DNA of 64,000 bases from Bradyrhizobium sp. in8p8 (GTDB lineage Bacteria; Pseudomonadota; Alphaproteobacteria; Rhizobiales; Xanthobacteraceae). Positions 53,050 to 61,694 of the stretch are shown here, piece by piece (position 1 is the stretch's first letter; each line of letters starts with the position of its first letter). The stretch covers positions 43,369 through 107,368 of the forward strand of contig NZ_AUGD01000017.1 in assembly GCF_000426845.1 (NCBI RefSeq), given 5' to 3'. A program made the translations under genes and the position numbers. The notes under the pieces are model-generated. The model saw only the letters and a program-made list of their open reading frames with translations. It had not been told where the DNA came from and searched no databases.

Positions 53050-54008
53050 GCCGACTTCCGCCGGAACGTGAAAACGCGGAATAAGGTCTCGCCCAAGCCG
53101 TTCGGCGCGAACAACATGATCAAGATCATCGCGACCCCATAGACCACTTGCTTGGCTTGATCAAATCCTTCGAGGAGGTTCGGCAGGACTATGATAGCGA
53201 AGGAGCCGAACATGGCTCCCCAGATCGTGGACAATGAGCCGACGATCACCATCATTAGAAGCTCAATGGAAAGACCGACGCCGAAGGCGGAAGCATTGAA
53301 CGAGCGGAGATAGAGCGCCAGGAGCCCTCCAGACAAGCCAGCGAGCGAGGCGGAAACGGCGAAAATCATGGACTTCGCCCGCGCCGTGTTCATGCCTATG
53401 CATTCGGCGACGAGCTCCGACGATCGCAGGATCATCAATCCCCGTCCGAACCGACCGTCGACGATACTGGCTGCTATCGCTGCGGCAAGGCAGAGCGCGA
53501 AAATCGACAGCCAGAAGACCACGCGCTCGTGGGCGAGACCCGCGAAGGCCATGCTCGGCAGATCGACGATCCCCGGATCGAGCCCGCCGGTCACATCGCG
53601 CACCTGTGCTGCTACCACGTAGAAGACCGCACCCAGCGCTAACGTACCGAGAGCGAGGTTATGTCCCGACAATCTCAGGATTGGACGAGCGATCAAAAAT
53701 CCGAGGATGCCGGGTAGTACGACCGCTGCGGCCAGCGCGAACACGACAGGCAATCCCAGCCGCTGTAGACAGAACGCTACGGTGTAGGCACCGATCCCAA
53801 CGAAGGCTCCGTGTCCGAGCGATACTTGGCCGGCGTAGCCGACAAGCAAAGTCAGCCCGACGGCCGCAACCGAATGAATCATCGACAAGATGATGACCGA
53901 ACGGTGAAATTGGCTCGATACGCAGAATTCGACGAGTGCGAGTAAAGCGGCTACCAACGCCAAAATCTGCCAGTCGCGACGCAGCCTCGAAGTCTTGTGC
54001 AGTGTCAT
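53046..54008 (-). CDS. livM: Liv-type ABC transporter permease
   Basis: The start is the ATG at 54008 (MTLHKTSRLRRDWQILALVA), two bases after the LivH stop; the frame to 54461 lies within livH and is rejected. The 320-residue product has about nine membrane segments, the signature LTLLVGYAGQVSLGHGAFVGIGA and the coupling segment RPILRLSGHNLALGTLALG. It forms the channel with LivH. Confidence 0.92.
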   Translation of the reverse strand: MTLHKTSRLRRDWQILALVAALLALVEFCVSSQFHRSVIILSMIHSVAAVGLTLLVGYAGQVSLGHGAFVGIGAYTVAFCLQRLGLPVVFALAAAVVLPGILGFLIARPILRLSGHNLALGTLALGAVFYVVAAQVRDVTGGLDPGIVDLPSMAFAGLAHERVVFWLSIFALCLAAAIAASIVDGRFGRGLMILRSSELVAECIGMNTARAKSMIFAVSASLAGLSGGLLALYLRSFNASAFGVGLSIELLMMVIVGSLSTIWGAMFGSFAIIVLPNLLEGFDQAKQVVYGVAMILIMLFAPNGLGETLFRVFTFRRKSA

Positions 54009-54010
54009 CG

Positions 54011-54886
54011 TCAGACCCTGCGCACGACGGCTTTTCCGACGAGCCCCTGAGGCCGCAGGATCAACACGAGTATGAGAAGCATAAAGCTTACCGCATCCTT
54101 GAAGCCAGATGCCACGAATCCCGAGGTGAGGCTCTCGACGAGGCCTATCAACAGGCCACCTACGACGGCGCCCAGCGGATTGCCTAATCCCCCGGCGACA
54201 GCGGCCGCAAAGCCTTTCAGTCCGAGAAAAATGCCGTTTTCGTAGAATGCCGCGGACATCGGAGCGAGCATCGCCCCCGCGAGACCCCCGATGGAGCCGG
54301 CCATGATCATGGCCAGAGCCGCCGTCCGCCTGGGTTCTATTCCGCAAAGCGCGGCCGCCCGAGGTTCCTGGCTCGCGGCACGCATGGCCTTTCCCAGCAT
54401 CGTCCGGGAAAAAACGTACCAGAGCGCCGCGCTGACGACGACGAGAACCATAATGATCCAAAGCCCTTGGCTAGGGATGTAGACATTGCCGAGCAGCACG
54501 AGCGGGAGCACGCCGAATTCCGGCACGAAGCTGACATCCCTGCCGAAGGCGAGAGCAGCGGCGCCCCGCAATGCCAATGCCGACCCGATCGTCAACATGA
54601 CGAGCGTGAGGGGATCTGAGTTTCGCGCCCCATCGAGCACGCCGCGCTGCAGGACCCACCCGACGAGCGCGCATCCGGCAATCGCGGCAAGGATTCCGAC
54701 CGGGATCGGCACTTTCGCGGCGGCGACGAGTCCCGCCAGAAGCACTCCACCAAGCATCATAAATTCGCCGTTGGCAAAATTGATGATTTTAGTCGCATTG
54801 TAGACGATGGTGAAGCCCAACGCAGCCATGCCGTAGACGCAGCCTACGACGATGCCGGAGACCACCACTTGGAGAAACATATCCAT
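54011..54886 (-). CDS. livH: Liv-type ABC transporter permease
   Basis: A 291-residue membrane protein starting MDMFLQVVVSGIVVGCVYGM, with IVYNATKIINFANGEFMMLG typical of LivH, and AAVAGGLGNPLGAVVGGLLI, the conserved C-terminal loop. It lies 51 bases after the binding-protein gene, in the same operon. Confidence 0.93.
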   Translation of the reverse strand: MDMFLQVVVSGIVVGCVYGMAALGFTIVYNATKIINFANGEFMMLGGVLLAGLVAAAKVPIPVGILAAIAGCALVGWVLQRGVLDGARNSDPLTLVMLTIGSALALRGAAALAFGRDVSFVPEFGVLPLVLLGNVYIPSQGLWIIMVLVVVSAALWYVFSRTMLGKAMRAASQEPRAAALCGIEPRRTAALAMIMAGSIGGLAGAMLAPMSAAFYENGIFLGLKGFAAAVAGGLGNPLGAVVGGLLIGLVESLTSGFVASGFKDAVSFMLLILVLILRPQGLVGKAVVRRV

Positions 54887-54937
54887 CGAATCCTTCGGAG
54901 GGTAGCCGGGTGACGCGTGTGCGGTCGGCCGCGCCGA

Positions 54938-56086
54938 TCACTTCACCACGACGAACTTCCCGTTCTGAATCTTGAGCATGACCATTGACTGAGACGACGC
55001 ATCGAGGCCGTTGTGGTTGTCAGCCGTGAACTTAAATATGCCGTTCGCCCCCGGGAAGCTAATGCCGTCGGCCATCGCTTCGGCGAGTTTCGCGCGATCA
55101 ATGCTGCCGGTCTTTTTCACCGCCTCCTCTACAAGCCTGAGCGCGTCGGCTGGATGACCGATGAACGTCGTGGCGTCCGACTTGTATTTGGTTTTGTAGT
55201 CCTCCGCGAGCTTGCTGACCACGGCACGCATGGGATCGTCCGCGGGAAGGCTCTCCGGTGCAAGGAGACGCATGGAAGATACGAACGAGTTCTCCGCGGC
55301 CGCACCGGCCTGCTCGATCAACTGAGGGCTTGCAGCTCCATAAGAATTATAGATTGGTTTGTTGAAGCCGACGGCGGCGGCGTTCTTGAGGATGATCGTC
55401 GGGCCGGGGTTCACGCTCCAGATAAGAAGCGCGTCGGCGCCGCTCGATCGAATCTTGAGAACTTGCGGTGTCATGTCCGTATCGCGCGGTCCGAATTCCT
55501 CGGCTGCGACTATCTTCATTCCGGTCTTGCTGGCGACTTCCTTCACCACGCTGGCACCCGCCTGACCATATCCGTCGTTCGAAGACAGCAGACCGATGGA
55601 ATGGATGCCCTTGCTCTTCATAAAATCCAGAAGATGCTCGGCGACGATGCGATCGGTGGGCGGCGTCTTGAACACAAACGGTGTAGGCGGCACGACAACG
55701 GTTTCGGCGCCGGCCATCGAAATCAGCGGCACCTTCATCTCGTTCGCAACCGACCGGATGGCGAGACTTTCGCCCGTGGTCGACGGACCGATTACGACCG
55801 AGACGTTGTCGGAATCTGCGAGGCGCCTGAACTGCTGTGCCGCGAGGGTTCCGTTGCCCTCAGTGTCATAGAAGAAGGGCTTGACCTTATAACCTGACAT
55901 ACCACCGCGGGCATTGATCTGTTCGACGAGCAGCTCAAACACGTTTTTCTGCGAAGCGCCGAGGAACGCTGCAGGACCGCTTGCCGCCATCAAGGCACCG
56001 ATCCGGATCTCCTTGTCCTCGGCGTTAGCCGGGAGGATCACTGTCGCGATGAGACCTGCCGCAAGAAGCGCTCTGCGTATCACCAT
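54938..56086 (-). CDS. livK: Liv-type periplasmic substrate-binding protein
   Basis: I use the ATG at 56086 (MVIRRALLAAGLIATVILPA), which has GGGGGAAATACC before it and gives a normal Sec signal peptide cleaved after NAEDKE-like residues. The frame extends to 56143, without a signal. The 382-residue product has IRIGALMAASGPAAFLGASQ and VVIGPSTTGESLAI, which are typical of the first lobe. It binds the ligand for the third Liv transporter, and follows the flavoprotein gene directly. Confidence 0.92.
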   Translation of the reverse strand: MVIRRALLAAGLIATVILPANAEDKEIRIGALMAASGPAAFLGASQKNVFELLVEQINARGGMSGYKVKPFFYDTEGNGTLAAQQFRRLADSDNVSVVIGPSTTGESLAIRSVANEMKVPLISMAGAETVVVPPTPFVFKTPPTDRIVAEHLLDFMKSKGIHSIGLLSSNDGYGQAGASVVKEVASKTGMKIVAAEEFGPRDTDMTPQVLKIRSSGADALLIWSVNPGPTIILKNAAAVGFNKPIYNSYGAASPQLIEQAGAAAENSFVSSMRLLAPESLPADDPMRAVVSKLAEDYKTKYKSDATTFIGHPADALRLVEEAVKKTGSIDRAKLAEAMADGISFPGANGIFKFTADNHNGLDASSQSMVMLKIQNGKFVVVK

Positions 56087-56120
56087 GGTATTTCCCCCTT
56101 GTTTATCGATTGATCCCGGT

Positions 56121-57824
56121 TCAAGATCTTGCGCCCGCAGCATGCAGGGCCGCGATGTACCCGAAAGTCATTCCGGGACCCAGCGTGATGCCACCACCGG
56201 AATAGTTGCCTCCCAGCACGCTCGCCATATCGTTGCCGACTGCGTAGAGCCGGGGAATCGGACGTCCGTTCGCGTCGATGACTCGTGCGTGAGCGTCGGT
56301 GCGTAGGCCTGCGAAGGTACCGATGTCACCGGGAACGACGCGAACCGCGTAAAAGGGGCCGTTCGCGATCGGCGCCATACACGGGTTCGGCTTGACTTTT
56401 GGATCTCCATGAAAGCGATTGTACGCTGTCGATCCTTTTCCGAAGACCGAATCCGTTCCGGTGGGAACGTCGGCGTTCCATTTGGCGATGGTCCTTTCGA
56501 ACTCGCCAACCTCGATGCCGGCATTGTTAGCGAGGTCGGCAAGCGTTTCGCCGACGATGAGATATCCCGAACGGATTGACGGACCAAGCGGCAGGGGCGC
56601 CGGCTTCACATGGCCCAACCCGTATTTTCGGATGGTCTTGTGATCGGCGATCAGAAATGCCTCGACGGGCTTGTCCGACGAACATGCGTGTTTCATGCCT
56701 TGGACGAAGTCATGATAGCTGTTCGACTCGTTAACGAAACGATGTCCCGCGCGCGTGACGGCGATCACTCCAGGTTTGCCGCGATCAATGAAGTGAGGGA
56801 ACGGTCCTTTGGTGCCGTCTTCGCGCGGCACCAAGCTCGTCGGAGCCCAAGCCGCCGCATTCGGATAGCCTTTCACCGCGTTTCCGCCGACGGTCTCCCC
56901 GAGACGAATGCCATCGCCCGTATTGCCCGGGCTGGCTGCAGACCAATGCTCGTCGAGATCCGCGCGGTGGCCGTAGAGCGTTTGCCGACGAGCAATATCC
57001 AGAGGAAATCCGCCGCAAGCCAAGACTACACCGTGACGAGCGACGATATGACGAGAGCCTTTCGGCGTCTGAACCTCGGCACCCGTCACGGCCCCATTCT
57101 CGTCCTGAAGAAGGGCCTTAACCGGACTGTCCAGCCACAACTCGACTCCGAGATCTCGCGCGGAGCGGAAAAGCCTGGCGGCCAGAGCATTACCATTCGT
57201 CAGAAGCTGGCTTCGTCCCTTTAGGAGCCGATCGAAACCGTACTTCGTAAGGCGGCGCGCCACATAGACAAAGGATTCCAGACGCTGGGTAGCTCGGTAG
57301 AAGTGCCAAAGCTCTTTACCGGATCCAATGGCGAGACCAAACAGAGTGAGTTCGGGGCGCGGAGGCCGCAATCGCTCGATGTCTTCGCCCAGAATTTTAG
57401 CATCCACCGGTTTCGTGAGTATCGACCGGCCACCAGGTGTTCCGCCTGGGGCATCGGGGTGATAGTCCGAAAAAAGAGGGGAAGCCTCGAAACGGACGGC
57501 CGTCTTGTCTTGCATGAAGGAGACCATTTTCGGCCCGGCTTCGAGGAAGGCTTCGACCCGCTCCGCGTCGTAGTGATTGCCAGCTTCGTGACGCATGTAT
57601 GCCCGCGCGGCATCCATGGAATCCTTGATGCCTTCGGCCGCATCCAGATGATTATTGGGTATCCACAGGTAGCCACCGGAGAGGGCTGTCGTTCCGCCGA
57701 AGACTGCCTCTTTCTCGACGACGATGACCTTCAGTCCGTGTTTGGCCGCGACTACGGCCGCCGTGAGTCCGCTTGCGCCCGATCCGGCGACGAGGAGATC
57801 GTATTCCAGAAGACTTTCGGGCAT
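56121..57824 (-). CDS. FAD-dependent oxidoreductase, 3-ketosteroid 1-dehydrogenase-like
   Basis: A 567-residue flavoprotein. The FAD motif is near the N-terminus (LLVAGSGASGLTAAVVAAKH, then VVEKEAVFGGTTALSGG), with WIPNN directly after. The C-terminal FAD loop reads YAVGNDMASVLGGNYSGGGI and TLGPGMTFGYIAALHA. This arrangement is shared by 3-ketosteroid delta-1-dehydrogenases and fumarate-reductase-type flavoproteins. It may desaturate a keto-ring compound. Substrate is not certain. It is translated from the same run as the SDR and transporter. Confidence 0.85.
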   Translation of the reverse strand: MPESLLEYDLLVAGSGASGLTAAVVAAKHGLKVIVVEKEAVFGGTTALSGGYLWIPNNHLDAAEGIKDSMDAARAYMRHEAGNHYDAERVEAFLEAGPKMVSFMQDKTAVRFEASPLFSDYHPDAPGGTPGGRSILTKPVDAKILGEDIERLRPPRPELTLFGLAIGSGKELWHFYRATQRLESFVYVARRLTKYGFDRLLKGRSQLLTNGNALAARLFRSARDLGVELWLDSPVKALLQDENGAVTGAEVQTPKGSRHIVARHGVVLACGGFPLDIARRQTLYGHRADLDEHWSAASPGNTGDGIRLGETVGGNAVKGYPNAAAWAPTSLVPREDGTKGPFPHFIDRGKPGVIAVTRAGHRFVNESNSYHDFVQGMKHACSSDKPVEAFLIADHKTIRKYGLGHVKPAPLPLGPSIRSGYLIVGETLADLANNAGIEVGEFERTIAKWNADVPTGTDSVFGKGSTAYNRFHGDPKVKPNPCMAPIANGPFYAVRVVPGDIGTFAGLRTDAHARVIDANGRPIPRLYAVGNDMASVLGGNYSGGGITLGPGMTFGYIAALHAAGARS

Positions 57825-57871
57825 CGAACTTCCCTGCTGTCGACGTTGTGCTCTTGATCGGGACGCTGCGC

Positions 57872-58642
57872 TCAGTTCGCCAGATATCCACCGTCGACCG
57901 GGAGCATGACGCCGGTGACGTAGGAGGAGAGCCGCGAGGTCAGAAAGATGGCCGGGCCTACCAACTCGTCGGGTTCGCCCACTCGCCCCATGGGCGTGTG
58001 ACGGAGGAAGCGATTGATGGCATCGGGATTGGCGCGCGTCGTTTCGGTCATCGGCGTGGCGATGACGCCCGGCGCGATCCCGTTGACCCTGATGCCGTGC
58101 TCTGCGAGATCGACCGCCAGGGCCGTCGTCAATTGCTTCACCGCGCCCTTCGAAGCCGCGTAGGCCGCTGAATTCTGGTAGGCAACGAATGATGCGATCG
58201 AGCCGATATTGAGGATCCGGCCCTTCGTGCGAAAGAGTTGGGGAAGCAGCGAGATCGCCATGGTGGCGCAGCCCCGGACGTTTATGGCTATCTGTTCGTC
58301 CAAGTGGTCGAGAAAAGCAGGATCGTCGGGAGGTGTCCGTCTAGTGATGCCGGCATTGTTCACAAGGATCGAAATGTCGCCGAAAAATTCTGCCGCGCGA
58401 GCCGCCGCCGCCTGACAGGCCTCTCGGTCTGCCACGTTCAATCCGATGCCGACAGCTCTCCCGCCAGCGCTCACTATAGCCTCGGCCACCGCCCCAACTC
58501 CTGCTGCATTCAGATCGGAAACGATCACGCTTGCACCGCTGGCGGCCATTCCTCGCGCTATCGCAGCTCCATTACCTTGGGCTGCGCCTGTGACGAAAGC
58601 GACGTCTCCTTCCAAGAGCCTGGAGACCGCTCCTCCAACCAT
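57872..58642 (-). CDS. Short-chain dehydrogenase/reductase
   Basis: The start is fixed at 58642 (MVGGAVSRLLEGDVAFVTGA), because GGGAGGAACGTC lies just before the ATG; the frame to 58765 runs into the promoter. The 256-residue enzyme has TGAAQGNGAAIARG (the first glycine motif has N for I), NNAGITRRTP, the catalytic Tyr-Lys in NSAAYAASKGAVKQL (YAASK) and GVMLPVDGGYLAN. First gene of the third operon, divergent from the IclR gene. Confidence 0.9.
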   Translation of the reverse strand: MVGGAVSRLLEGDVAFVTGAAQGNGAAIARGMAASGASVIVSDLNAAGVGAVAEAIVSAGGRAVGIGLNVADREACQAAAARAAEFFGDISILVNNAGITRRTPPDDPAFLDHLDEQIAINVRGCATMAISLLPQLFRTKGRILNIGSIASFVAYQNSAAYAASKGAVKQLTTALAVDLAEHGIRVNGIAPGVIATPMTETTRANPDAINRFLRHTPMGRVGEPDELVGPAIFLTSRLSSYVTGVMLPVDGGYLAN

Positions 58643-58683
58643 GACGTTCCTCCCAAAGTGCGATCCATTTCGAAAGCTAGATT

Positions 58684-58742
58684 TTATATTGTGTAACATA
58701 ATTCTTATATTGTAATTCTTATTTCCTTCTCGAAACGCGTCA
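58684..58742 (-). promoter_or_regulatory. Divergent control region: direct repeats and a sigma-70-like promoter
   Basis: Two copies of TTATATTGT(A/G) lie at 58684 and 58705, 21 bases apart, two turns of the helix. On the minus strand, TTGACG, 17 bases and AAGAAT form a possible sigma-70 promoter for the SDR operon. The repeats fall around its start site, where the adjacent IclR-type regulator could bind. Function is inferred. Confidence 0.45.
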
Positions 58743-58793
58743 AGAGGCTTTTTTGGTTTTGACAATTACCTTCGGTTTGGGCAGGCCGGTCGC

Positions 58794-59624
58794 ATGCTGA
58801 GAGAGAATCGCGCGCAAACAAGGAGAAGCGCCTCGGAGTCGCCTCAACTCGGGATCCAGTCGGTTGAAGTCGCCGGCGACATCCTGAACGCCTTGATCCA
58901 AGCCGACGGACCTTTGAAGCTGGCGGAACTGGCGCAGCGCGCTGGGATGCCGTCCGCCAAAGCACATCGCTACCTGGTGAGTCTGATCCGGATCGGTCTT
59001 GCTACCCGCGACGGAGTATCGGCGCGCTATGACCTTGGCCCAATCGCACTACAGTTGGGCCTAAAGGGGTTCTCGAGATTCGAGCCGCTCCGGTTCGCGG
59101 AGGCGACCTTACGCGAAATCGTCGACCAAGTCGGCGAAACTGCCGCGCTGGCAGTTTGGGGGGAGAAAGGACCTACGATGATCCGCATCATCGAGGCCCG
59201 CCACGAGTTCGCTACGACGATTGCGCTCACCCATCATTGCCCGATGACCTATTCCGCAACTGGGCTACTGTTCTGTTCGTTCGAAGATGCCGCCAGAACC
59301 GATACAGTGATCGAGCGCGAACTCGAACAGAATCGGCGATCGGGAAGGCTGAACGTCCCGCACGATGGCGCCATCTTGGCTCGAGCGATCCAGGAAACCC
59401 GGGCGCGTGGATTTGCCTGCATGTCTGATGGAGGCGGCGACGGGTATGGGGCGGTGAGCGCTCCGGTGTTCGATGTGACCGGCAGCCTTTGCATGGCCTT
59501 GACAGTCTTCGGCCGAGCAAATCGGGTGGACGCAAGCCCAGATGGAGTCTTGGGCAAGGTGGTCGCCGATGCAGCCCGACGACTTTCCGGATCCCTCGGG
59601 TACAGAGAACCAGGCTCGAGCTGA
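58794..59624 (+). CDS. IclR-family transcriptional regulator
   Basis: A 276-residue regulator starting MLRENRAQTRRSASESPQLG. The winged helix is at about residues 20-85 (SVEVAGDILNALIQADGPLKLAELAQRAGMPSAKAHRYLVS and LIRIGLATRD). The C-terminal effector domain ends with GYGAVSAPVFDVTGSLCMALTV. It is divergent from the SDR/flavoprotein/transporter operon and probably controls it and itself. It differs from the truncated IclR at 12971. Confidence 0.92.
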   Translation: MLRENRAQTRRSASESPQLGIQSVEVAGDILNALIQADGPLKLAELAQRAGMPSAKAHRYLVSLIRIGLATRDGVSARYDLGPIALQLGLKGFSRFEPLRFAEATLREIVDQVGETAALAVWGEKGPTMIRIIEARHEFATTIALTHHCPMTYSATGLLFCSFEDAARTDTVIERELEQNRRSGRLNVPHDGAILARAIQETRARGFACMSDGGGDGYGAVSAPVFDVTGSLCMALTVFGRANRVDASPDGVLGKVVADAARRLSGSLGYREPGSS

Positions 59625-59632
59625 GCGCCACG

Positions 59633-59740
59633 GACATTTCGCGAGCATCGACATCAAAACGGTCACCGCCGATGCTGGCTATGTCTACGCCAAGATTTTC
59701 GGCGCGATCGAGCGGCGCGGCATCGACGCACTATCAATGG
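59633..59740 (+). mobile_element. IS1182-type transposase fragment
   Basis: Just after the regulator, VTADAGYVYAKIFGAIERRG and IDAL match the DDE-region piece of IS1182-type transposases (VTADAGYAYAK.YG..ERRGIDAL). Similarity stops about 40 codons in. No other part of the element is found. Confidence 0.55.
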
Positions 59741-60101
59741 CTTTCGAGAACCGCGTAAATCTGGCGACATCGTGCGCGCGGCGAGATTGGGCGGGAAGCT
59801 ATTTCCTTGCGGATGGCGGAAGACGTTGTTTCCCCACGACGGGCTGGTAGCCGAGGCGGGGAGCTGTCCCCGGGTTGCGCAGCGCCCCGCCTCGGCGGAT
59901 AGGGAACGGGTCCCTGAACAGACCAACAGGCGCGGCGCCGTCGTAACCCTGCAAAGTGAAGCGGAGCCGCGCCTGTACCCAATCCACCAACAGTCTGCGT
60001 GATCGGCAGACCGCGGATTGCGTGGCGCGCAGTATAGCGGCCATCGCGCATCCGTCGAGCCTCACGTCGGCCTCGTCTTCGGCATTTGCCGGGGATCGCC
60101 G
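59741..60101. other. IS-flanking gap with a strong hairpin
   Basis: No coding frame is recognised. The stretch holds the hairpin at 59850-59896 and probably represents the non-coding left end of the IS21-type element whose genes follow. Confidence 0.4.
59850..59896. repeat. 12-base-pair inverted repeat
   Basis: GCCGAGGCGGGG and CCCCGCCTCGGC pair perfectly around a 23-base loop. There is no T-run. It could be an IS end structure that blocks read-through from outside, as in other elements, or a terminator for the upstream regulator gene. Confidence 0.5.
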
Positions 60102-60554
60102 ATGCAGGCCGCAGGCCGCTTGTTCTTGTGTGCCCGTTGCCGGGCCCAGGTGCTGATCTGTGGCCGTTGCGATCGCGGCCAGCGCTATTGCACTGCCGAG
60201 TGCTCCAGGACGATGCGACGGGCGAGCGTGCGCGACGCCGGCCGGCGCTATCAACGCACCCGTCGCGGCCGCCATCTGCATGCGGCTCGCGCCCGACGTT
60301 ACCGGGCCCGCAATAAAATCGTGACGCATCAGGGTTCACCCTGTCCGGCCATGGATGATGTAGTGCCGCCGGCCTCGATCGCTGTCGCCGGCGGACAACC
60401 GGCATGTCTCGAAGGCCCAGCGGCGACAGCGATTCGCGTTCATCACGATGCTGTCGCTGCTGCAGCCGGCTGCCACCGTTCGTGCGGCTCGACTTCGTGC
60501 GACGTCGCAGGCCCTCCCTCGATCCACCCGACTGACCACGGAGCGTGTTCGTGA
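60102..60554 (+). CDS. Cys-rich small protein linked to the IS21-type element
   Basis: The ATG at 60102 with GGGGA upstream opens a frame whose first half is clearly structured: LFLCARCRAQVLICGRCDRG then QRYCTAECSRTMRRASVRDA, with CxxC, CxxC and CxxxC pairs suited to zinc, followed by an Arg-rich stretch (RRYQRTRRGRHLHAARARRY). I recall similar small frames before some IS21-type transposases but know no function. The C-terminal half (after about residue 90) looks unstructured and overlaps the istA start, so the true end may be earlier. Confidence 0.5.
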   Translation: MQAAGRLFLCARCRAQVLICGRCDRGQRYCTAECSRTMRRASVRDAGRRYQRTRRGRHLHAARARRYRARNKIVTHQGSPCPAMDDVVPPASIAVAGGQPACLEGPAATAIRVHHDAVAAAAGCHRSCGSTSCDVAGPPSIHPTDHGACS

Positions 60555-61470
60555 CTATCCCGGTGAACTGGAGGCCCGGATTCTGCGCCTGCATCACGTC
60601 GAGAAGTGGCGCTGCGGCACCATCGCGCGCCAGCTCCACTTGCATCACACGACCGTGCGTCGCGTGCTGCGCAGGCTGGACCGCCCCGGCATGGGCCGCA
60701 GTTGCGCTCCGCCATGATCGACCCTTATCTGCCGTTCATCCGGCAGACCTTGACCAAATTTCCCGACATCACCGCCAGCCGGCTGCATGCCATGGTGCGC
60801 GAACGCGGATACCAGGCGGCCCTGATCACACTGATCAGCTTGTATCGGCCAAGGCCAGCAGCCGAGGCCTACCTGCGGCTGCGCACGCTGTCTGGCGAGC
60901 AGGGCCAGGTCGACTGGGCTCACTTTGGCCATATACAGATCAGTCGCGCCCGCCGGCCGCTGATGGCCTTTGTGATGGTGCTTTCGTACTCGCGCGACAT
61001 CCACCTGCGCTTCTTCCTCGATGCGCGAATGGAGAACTTTTTGCGCGGCCACGTCGGCGCCTTCAATACCTGGTGCGGCGTGCCGAGAGTCCTGCTCTAC
61101 GATAATTTGAAGAGCGCGGTGCTCGAGCGCCAGGGGGAGGCAATCCGTTTTCATCCGACGCTCCTGGCATTCGCGGGCCACTATCGCTTCGAACCCCGGC
61201 CCGTGGCGGTTGCCCGCGGCAACGAGAAGGGCCGGGTTGAACGCGCGATTCGTCACGTTCGCGACGCCTTCTTCGCCGCGCGCAGCTTTACCGATCTGGC
61301 CGACCTGAACGCCCAGGCCGAGCACTGGTGTCGCGGCCAGGCGGCCGACCGGCCCTGTCCCGAGGATCGGACCATGACCATTCGGCAGGCCCTGGCTCAG
61401 GAATAGCGGCAACTGCTGCCGCTGCCGGAGAACCCCTATCTGGTCGAGGAGCAGTTGCCCGTAAAGGTCG
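60527..61470 (+). mobile_element. IS21-family IstA transposase, frameshifted and truncated
   Basis: The helix-turn-helix part (GELEARILRLHHVEKWRCGT, ARQLHLHHTTVRRVLRRLDR) is in one frame and the core (MIDPYLPFIRQTLTKFPDIT, VDWAHFGHIQISRARRPLMA, RVLLYDNLKSAVLERQGEAI, GNEKGRVERAIRHVRDAFFA) in another, with a shift near 60690. An in-frame TAG at 61404-61406 cuts a sequence that continues as RQLLPLPENPYLVEEQLPVK, and all similarity ends near 61470. There is no istB. Inactive. Confidence 0.78.
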
Positions 61471-61499
61471 GCAATCAGCGAGCGGAATGCTTGGAGCAA

Positions 61500-61694
61500 G
61501 GCGTATCACGGCGTCCACTGCGATGATGATTGGGCTTGGCGGCGCAATCACCGATACGCCAGCATCATCTGCAACCCGGAAAGGCGCCGGGTAGTTACCT
61601 TGCTGCCGGATCGTGAGCCCGCGACCGCCCAAGCCTGGCTGGCGGCTCATCCCACGATCTCGGTCGTCGCTCGCAATCGTGGCGGTGGATATGA
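61500..61694 (+). mobile_element. ISL3-type transposase fragment
   Basis: The plus strand reads DDWAWRRNHRYASIICNPER, RRVVTLLPDREPATAQAWLA and AHPTISVVARNRGGGYD, the metal-site start of the ISL3 DDE domain (usual D-W-A-x-R-+). A small insertion lies just before it. It is joined to the copD remnant at about 61695. Confidence 0.65.
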
